Of a DNA stretch of 17,454 bases, positions 13,408-17,454 are shown piece by piece. The notes under the pieces were generated by a model. It saw only the letters and a list, made by a program, of their open reading frames with translations. It did not search any database and had not been told where the DNA came from. Position 1 is the stretch's first letter; each line of letters starts with the position of its first letter. The translations under genes and the position numbers were made by a program. Source of the stretch: an uncultured bacterium (lineage in GTDB: Bacteria; Cyanobacteriota; Vampirovibrionia; Gastranaerophilales; Gastranaerophilaceae); contig CABQIM010000035.1 of NCBI GenBank assembly GCA_902464375.1, forward strand, positions 1 to 17,454, in the 5' to 3' direction.

Positions 13408-13542
13408 CGTCATTGCGAGCGGGAGCGAAGCAATCCAATCATTCCGTTTGTAAGTTTATTTTAAACTTTTGGATTGTCACGAAAATTTTCGGAGTAAAAA
13501 TTAATATTAATAAACAAAAGTCTAAATTTTCTCGCAATGACG
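13408..13542. repeat. Nested palindromic intergenic element (REP/MITE-like)
   Basis: Outer 12-bp arms CGTCATTGCGAG (13408-13419) and CTCGCAATGACG (13531-13542) are perfect complements. Inside, CAATCCAA (13431-13438) pairs with TTGGATTG (13469-13476), followed by the 12-bp palindrome CGAAAATTTTCG (13480-13491). The wording (CATTGCGAG...GAAGCAATCC...GGATTGTCACG) belongs to a palindromic repeat style scattered in many unrelated bacterial genomes. It is non-coding, with no transposase nearby. Confidence 0.85.
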
Positions 13543-13550
13543 GCAAACTG

Positions 13551-13578
13551 AATGGAAAAGCGTGAGCGGTTCCCACCG
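13551..13578. repeat. Intergenic hairpin repeat, copy 3 (degenerate)
   Basis: AATGGAA-AAGCGTGAGCGG-TTCCCACCG matches copies 1 and 2, but the left arm has lost part of its complementarity. It sits 9 bp beyond the nested palindromic element. Confidence 0.7.
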
Positions 13579-13640
13579 AATACAGAAAAATCTTACCTCC
13601 TTGCTTTGCCCCTCTTGCTTATGTTAAACTCTTAAGTATT

Positions 13641-15254
13641 ATGATTACTACAGAAAATTTAACCGTGCGTTTTGGCACAGAACCATTATTTGAAAATGTT
13701 AATATAAAGTTTGCAGAAGGCAATTGTTACGGTCTTATTGGCGCAAATGGAGCTGGAAAAAGTACTTTTCTAAAGGTGTTGTCCGGAGATTTGGAGCCGA
13801 CCAGTGGCGAAGTTCATATCAAAAAAGGACAGCGAATTTCAGTATTGAAGCAAAATCACTTTGAGTTTGACGACTATACTGCTATTGATACTGTTATTAT
13901 GGGTAATAAGCACCTTTATGATGTTATGAAAGAAAAAGATGCTTTGTATATGAAGCCGGATTTTAATGATGAGGATGGTATTCGTGTTGCTCATTTAGAA
14001 ACCGAATTTGCAGAAATGGACGGTTGGCAAGCTGAATCTGATGCGTCTTCACTTCTTAATGATTTAGGTATTCCTCAAGAATTACACTATTCTTTAATGA
14101 AAGATTTGTCTGGCAGCGAAAAAGTCCGTGTATTGCTTGCTCAAGCTCTATTTGGCACTCCGGATATTCTGCTTCTGGATGAACCTACAAACCACTTGGA
14201 TTTGGCAACAATTACTTGGTTGGAAGATTTTCTGATTGATTTCCCTAATACTGTTATTGTAGTTTCACACGATAGAAAGTTTTTGGACAGAATTTGTACA
14301 CATATAGCTGATATTGATTTTAGAAATATTCAACTTTATACAGGTAACTATTCTTTCTGGACGCAGGCTAGCGCTTTGATTATGAAACAAAAAGAAGAGC
14401 GCAATAAGAAATTGGAAGAAAAAGCAGAAGAATTTAGAAAATTTATTGCAAGATTTAGTGCGAATGCGTCTAAAGCCAAACAAGCAACTTCCAGAAAAAA
14501 TATGTTGGAAAAATTGACTTTGGAAGATATTAAACCCTCAACAAGAAAATATCCTAGTATAAATTTCAAGTTCTCAAAAATGCCTGGGAAAGATGTTTTG
14601 AACGTTCAAGGTTTAAGAAAATCTATAAATGGCGAACTTTTGATTAAAGCATTGTCTTTTGATGTTAGACAGGGTGAAAAAATTGCATTTATTTCTCAAA
14701 ACCAATTGGCGGTTACAACACTTTTTGAAATTTTAGAAGGTAAAATCGAGCCGGATGAAGGAACCGTAACTTGGGGTGTTACTGCAACTCATTCTTATTG
14801 TCCGAAGGATAACAATGAATTTTTTGATACAGATAAAAATGTTATCCAGTGGCTTGCACAGTATTCTCAAGAACAGCATGTAAGCTTTTTGAGAGGCTAT
14901 TTGGGCAGAATGTTGTTCTCAGGAGAAGATGCTGAAAAACAAGTTAAAGTGCTATCAGGTGGAGAAAAAGTTCGTTGTATGTTTGCCAAAACAATGATAG
15001 AAGAGTCTAACGTTCTTATATTTGATGAACCTACCAACCATTTGGATTTGGAAGCTATAACGTCTTTAAATAATGCTTTGATTGATTATACAGGAACGGT
15101 GTTATTTACTTCACAAGATTATCAGTTCATAAATACGGTTGCGGATAGAATAATCGAAATCACGCCAAACGGATATTTGAATTATCAAATGCGGTATGAA
15201 GATTATCTAAAAAATGCAGATGTTCAAAAACGCAGAGCTCTGATGTATAAATAA
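13641..15254 (+). CDS. ybiT: ABC-F family ATPase, YbiT type
   Basis: The product has 537 residues with two ABC domains and no membrane helices. Domain 1 has Walker A GANGAGKS (34-41), signature LSGSE (156-160), Walker B LLLDEPTNHLD (D180, E181) and switch H210. The linker holds the RFSANASKAKQATSR segment (271-285) shared with YbiT. Domain 2 keeps signature LSGGE (438-442) and FDEPTNHLD (D462, E463). However, its Walker A is replaced by SQNQLAVTT (352-360) and the switch His is Gln (SQD, 491-493). ABC-F proteins bind the ribosomal E site and help translation; YbiT is a housekeeping or stress-linked member. Here only domain 1 looks able to bind and hydrolyse ATP normally. No Shine-Dalgarno sequence precedes the ATG. 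The next gene starts 21 nt downstream. Confidence 0.93.
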   Translation: MITTENLTVRFGTEPLFENVNIKFAEGNCYGLIGANGAGKSTFLKVLSGDLEPTSGEVHIKKGQRISVLKQNHFEFDDYTAIDTVIMGNKHLYDVMKEKDALYMKPDFNDEDGIRVAHLETEFAEMDGWQAESDASSLLNDLGIPQELHYSLMKDLSGSEKVRVLLAQALFGTPDILLLDEPTNHLDLATITWLEDFLIDFPNTVIVVSHDRKFLDRICTHIADIDFRNIQLYTGNYSFWTQASALIMKQKEERNKKLEEKAEEFRKFIARFSANASKAKQATSRKNMLEKLTLEDIKPSTRKYPSINFKFSKMPGKDVLNVQGLRKSINGELLIKALSFDVRQGEKIAFISQNQLAVTTLFEILEGKIEPDEGTVTWGVTATHSYCPKDNNEFFDTDKNVIQWLAQYSQEQHVSFLRGYLGRMLFSGEDAEKQVKVLSGGEKVRCMFAKTMIEESNVLIFDEPTNHLDLEAITSLNNALIDYTGTVLFTSQDYQFINTVADRIIEITPNGYLNYQMRYEDYLKNADVQKRRALMYK

Positions 15255-15275
15255 ATTTAAAAAGGAGGGTGTATC

Positions 15276-16277
15276 GTGAGAATTTTACCGATTAGTTCAA
15301 CTTTTGTTAATAGAAATAATGTTCGTAGAAACAATCCACAAAATGTTAATTATTCAAGCTCGAACCAAACTTTGCCGAATTTCCCTATGGGTATGGTGAT
15401 GTTCAAGGGTAAAGTCCCTCCGGAATTAAACTATGCAAAAGAGTTTGTTGATAAAGAATTAACACCTTTTATAGAAAAAAATAAAGAATTAGCTGGTGAA
15501 CTTTCTGCTATAGCGTCTTCTTGCAAATGCGAACTTATGGATATTAACAGCCACAAAGTAAAACCACGTTTTGATGCTACTGCTTTTGACGAAGTTAAAA
15601 GATTAAAATTAGATAGGGTTGATGAAAATCAGACTCAATTTGATAATCTTATTACAAAAAGCAGAAAGTGGTACGCAGGAGATGAAGCAAAAGAGTATGC
15701 TATGGATTTGGTACGAGATTATTCTTTTGAAATACCGAGTTATCTAAAAACTCCATACAAGGCATTTTTAGAGATGAAAAAAGATATAAAAAATGGATTA
15801 GCGAATTTGTCTTTGGAAGGACTTGCACCGGAAATTGCTGAAAAGAAGAAAAACTTATCAGAACTGGAATTTTCTGTATCAATGAGTAAACGCCGCTTTG
15901 ATGATGTAATAGAAAATAAAAGAAGTATCGAAAAATCATACAGCCGTCCATCTCGTCATGCTGATATTCCGGACTATATTGAAACTGCTAAACGTAATAT
16001 GGCAAAACACGAATATAGACTGGAAAGAATGAAAACTTTGGTCGAAGAAGGTAAGAAAAAGTTAGAAGCTAACAGATTGACGGAAGAAGATAGAAATACG
16101 TTAGAAAACATTGGAAAGCCGGCTGAAAGAATTATAAGACATAATGTGAATAAGTTTAAGTCTAATCCGGAAGTTGCAAATACTTATTTAGGCGAATATG
16201 AACCAATCTTGGAAAATCAATTGAATGAACAAGCTAGAAAACTTGTCCGACTTTCAAATATGATTTCGAATAATTAG
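15276..16277 (+). CDS. Coiled-coil protein of unknown function with lineage-type N-terminal leader
   Basis: The product has 333 residues from a GTG start supported by AAGGAGG 6 nt upstream. The N-terminus MRILPISSTFVNRNNVRRNN is Asn/Arg/Ser-rich and disordered-looking. It is followed by MVMFKGKVPPE, a leader plus FKG pattern that I associate with numerous unknown proteins in gut Melainabacteria. Residues about 185-290 are highly charged and heptad-like (EIAEKKKNLSELEFSVSMSK; HEYRLERMKTLVEEGKKKLE), predicting coiled coil. There is no membrane helix or clear signal peptide. Only 21 nt separate it from the ABC-F gene, so co-transcription is likely. Function is unknown. Confidence 0.8.
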   Translation: MRILPISSTFVNRNNVRRNNPQNVNYSSSNQTLPNFPMGMVMFKGKVPPELNYAKEFVDKELTPFIEKNKELAGELSAIASSCKCELMDINSHKVKPRFDATAFDEVKRLKLDRVDENQTQFDNLITKSRKWYAGDEAKEYAMDLVRDYSFEIPSYLKTPYKAFLEMKKDIKNGLANLSLEGLAPEIAEKKKNLSELEFSVSMSKRRFDDVIENKRSIEKSYSRPSRHADIPDYIETAKRNMAKHEYRLERMKTLVEEGKKKLEANRLTEEDRNTLENIGKPAERIIRHNVNKFKSNPEVANTYLGEYEPILENQLNEQARKLVRLSNMISNN

Positions 16278-16325
16278 GGAAAATCTTATAAAAAGTGGGT
16301 AAAAAGGCATGGTACCAATTGATTT

Positions 16326-16353
16326 TTGCAAGTGTTTGTAATACATTTATTGT
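16326..16353 (+). promoter_or_regulatory. Possible pckA promoter
   Basis: TTGCAA (16326-16331), a 16-bp spacer, then TATTGT (16348-16353), about 38 nt before the pckA ATG. It is a weak match, chosen mainly because pckA seems to need its own promoter after the 114-bp gap. Confidence 0.3.
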
Positions 16354-16391
16354 GTATGAAAGAAAGCTTTAAAAAAGGAGGAAGCTATATT

Positions 16392-17454
16392 ATGGAAACA
16401 TACGGAATTGAAAAATTTGGTATTATCGGACCAAAAGCAGTTCACAGAAACTGGACACCTGCTCAGTTAACAGAAGCTGCTTTAAGATTAGGTGAAGGCT
16501 CTTTGAGCAACACTGGTGCTTTGGTTGTTACAACTGGTAAATACACTGGTCGTTCACCTAAAGATAAATTTATTGTTGATACAGAATCTATCCACAACGA
16601 TATCGCTTGGGGTAAGGTAAACAGACCTATCAGCAGAGAAAAATTTAACTCAATCAAGGGTAAAATTGCATCTTACTTACAAAACAGAGAAGTATTTATT
16701 TTCGATGGTTTTGCTGGTGCTGACAAAACTTATACTCAAAAATTCAGAGTTATCAACGAATTAGCAAGCCAAAACATGTTCATCCACGAATTGTTAATCA
16801 GACCAACTGCTGAAGAATTAGCTAACTACGGTGAACCTGATTACACAATCCTTTGCGCTCCTGGTTTCAAATGTGATCCAGAAGTTGATGGTGTAAATTC
16901 AGAAGCTTGTATCGCTATCGATTATGAAGCTCACGAAATCATCATCTGTGGTTCTCAATACTCAGGCGAAATCAAAAAATCTGTATTCGCAACTATGAAC
17001 TATGTTATGACTAAGAAAAATGTTCTTCCAATGCACTGTTCAGCTAACATGGACCCTGCAACTGGAGAAACAGCTGTATTCTTCGGTCTTTCAGGAACTG
17101 GTAAAACTACTTTATCAGCAGACCCTAACCGTAAGTTAATCGGTGATGATGAACACGGTTGGTCACCAGATGGCGTATTCAACTTTGAAGGCGGCTGCTA
17201 CGCAAAATGTATTCACCTTTCTGCTGAAAACGAACCAGATATCTACAACGCTATCAAGTTCGGTTCATTGGTTGAAAACGTTGTTATGGACCCTGAAACA
17301 AGAGAATTCGATTTTGAAGATGGTTCATTAACAGAAAATACTCGTGTTGGTTATCCAATCAACTACATCAACAATGCTCAAATCCCTTCTAAGGGCGGCA
17401 TTCCTAAGGTTGTTATCTTCTTAACAGCTGATGCATTCGGCGTATTGCCTCCAA
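16392..17454 (+). CDS. pckA: ATP-dependent phosphoenolpyruvate carboxykinase, N-terminal part (runs off the edge)
   Basis: ATG 16392 follows a perfect AGGAGG, and the frame stays open for 354 codons to the end of the window. The usual full length is about 530-540. Diagnostic features: GRSPKDKF (R53), EIKKS with metal/substrate K196, PMHCSANM with H215, P-loop GLSGTGKT (232-239), GDDEHGW with metal ligand D253, and VFNFEGGCYAK. The enzyme interconverts oxaloacetate + ATP and PEP + CO2 + ADP. In fermenters it can run towards oxaloacetate, making ATP. TTC, TAC, AAC and ATC codons are commoner here than in neighbouring genes, which suggests high expression. C-terminal residues, including later active-site parts, are not visible. 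Confidence 0.97.
   Translation, partial: METYGIEKFGIIGPKAVHRNWTPAQLTEAALRLGEGSLSNTGALVVTTGKYTGRSPKDKFIVDTESIHNDIAWGKVNRPISREKFNSIKGKIASYLQNREVFIFDGFAGADKTYTQKFRVINELASQNMFIHELLIRPTAEELANYGEPDYTILCAPGFKCDPEVDGVNSEACIAIDYEAHEIIICGSQYSGEIKKSVFATMNYVMTKKNVLPMHCSANMDPATGETAVFFGLSGTGKTTLSADPNRKLIGDDEHGWSPDGVFNFEGGCYAKCIHLSAENEPDIYNAIKFGSLVENVVMDPETREFDFEDGSLTENTRVGYPINYINNAQIPSKGGIPKVVIFLTADAFGVLPP

Larger units (their letters stand above)
13180..13640. other. 461-bp intergenic region between divergent genes
   Basis: It holds the upstream region of the minus-strand repeat protein, a (TAC)6 microsatellite (13268-13285), a nested palindromic element (13408-13542), a third hairpin-repeat copy (13551-13578), and the short leader of the ABC-F gene. 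No coding frame of note is present. A clear promoter for the minus gene is not evident. A possible plus-strand -10, TAAACT (13625-13630), precedes the ABC-F ATG by 10 nt. Confidence 0.6.

Noticed and set aside
13408..13542. CRISPR array
   Set aside because: There is one nested palindrome, not a series of direct repeats with unique spacers, and no cas gene is present.

Overview
The window is a low-GC bacterial chromosome segment using the standard code, with TAA, TAG and TGA all serving as stops. Three things suggest a non-photosynthetic relative of cyanobacteria from animal gut (Gastranaerophilales/Melainabacteria-like). The ArsR-type regulator is closer to cyanobacterial SmtB/ZiaR than to the Gram-positive type. 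There are lineage-type proteins of unknown function with short N-terminal leaders such as MRILPISSTF and an FKG motif. The intergenic spaces carry palindromic repeats. This assignment is an inference from sequence character, not from a search.

Layout, left to right. (1) The tail of a probable metallo-beta-lactamase-fold protein, then an elongator tRNA-Met on the minus strand flanked by partial tRNA-like fragments. (2) A small His/Cys/Met-rich membrane protein (minus) and a divergent C_GCAxxG_C_C redox protein (plus). (3) A minus-strand pair encoding a membrane-anchored thioredoxin-like protein and CcdA. (4) A minus-strand SmtB/ZiaR-type zinc-sensing repressor with a promoter/operator abutting its start codon. 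(5) A plus-strand two-gene unit: a 102-aa protein and a 1095-aa acidic protein of unknown function with repeated modules. (6) A zinc/cadmium-type P1B ATPase whose promoter has an operator matching that of the repressor. (7) A FeoA-FeoB fusion ferrous iron transporter followed by a tail-anchored DUF4145-like protein. (8) A minus-strand protein with a 239-bp perfect internal duplication. (9) A 460-bp intergenic region with a microsatellite and palindromic repeats. (10) A YbiT-type ABC-F ATPase, a coiled-coil unknown, and the first 354 codons of ATP-type PEP carboxykinase (pckA), which runs off the right edge.

Functionally, the left and middle parts lean towards metal and thiol-redox homeostasis. 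They hold a Zn/Cd efflux pump and its presumed repressor, ferrous iron uptake, an extracytoplasmic thiol-reduction pair, a Cys-rich redox protein and a potential metal-binding membrane protein. The best new link is the near-identical inverted repeat inside the -35/-10 spacer of both the repressor gene and the ATPase gene, about 4 kb apart. A 12-bp exact match to part of it overlaps the -35 box of the promoter that probably drives the intervening operon of unknown function. That could place the 1095-aa protein and its small partner in the same metal regulon. The right part (ABC-F, coiled-coil protein, PckA) looks like ordinary translation and central-metabolism genes with one lineage-specific insert.
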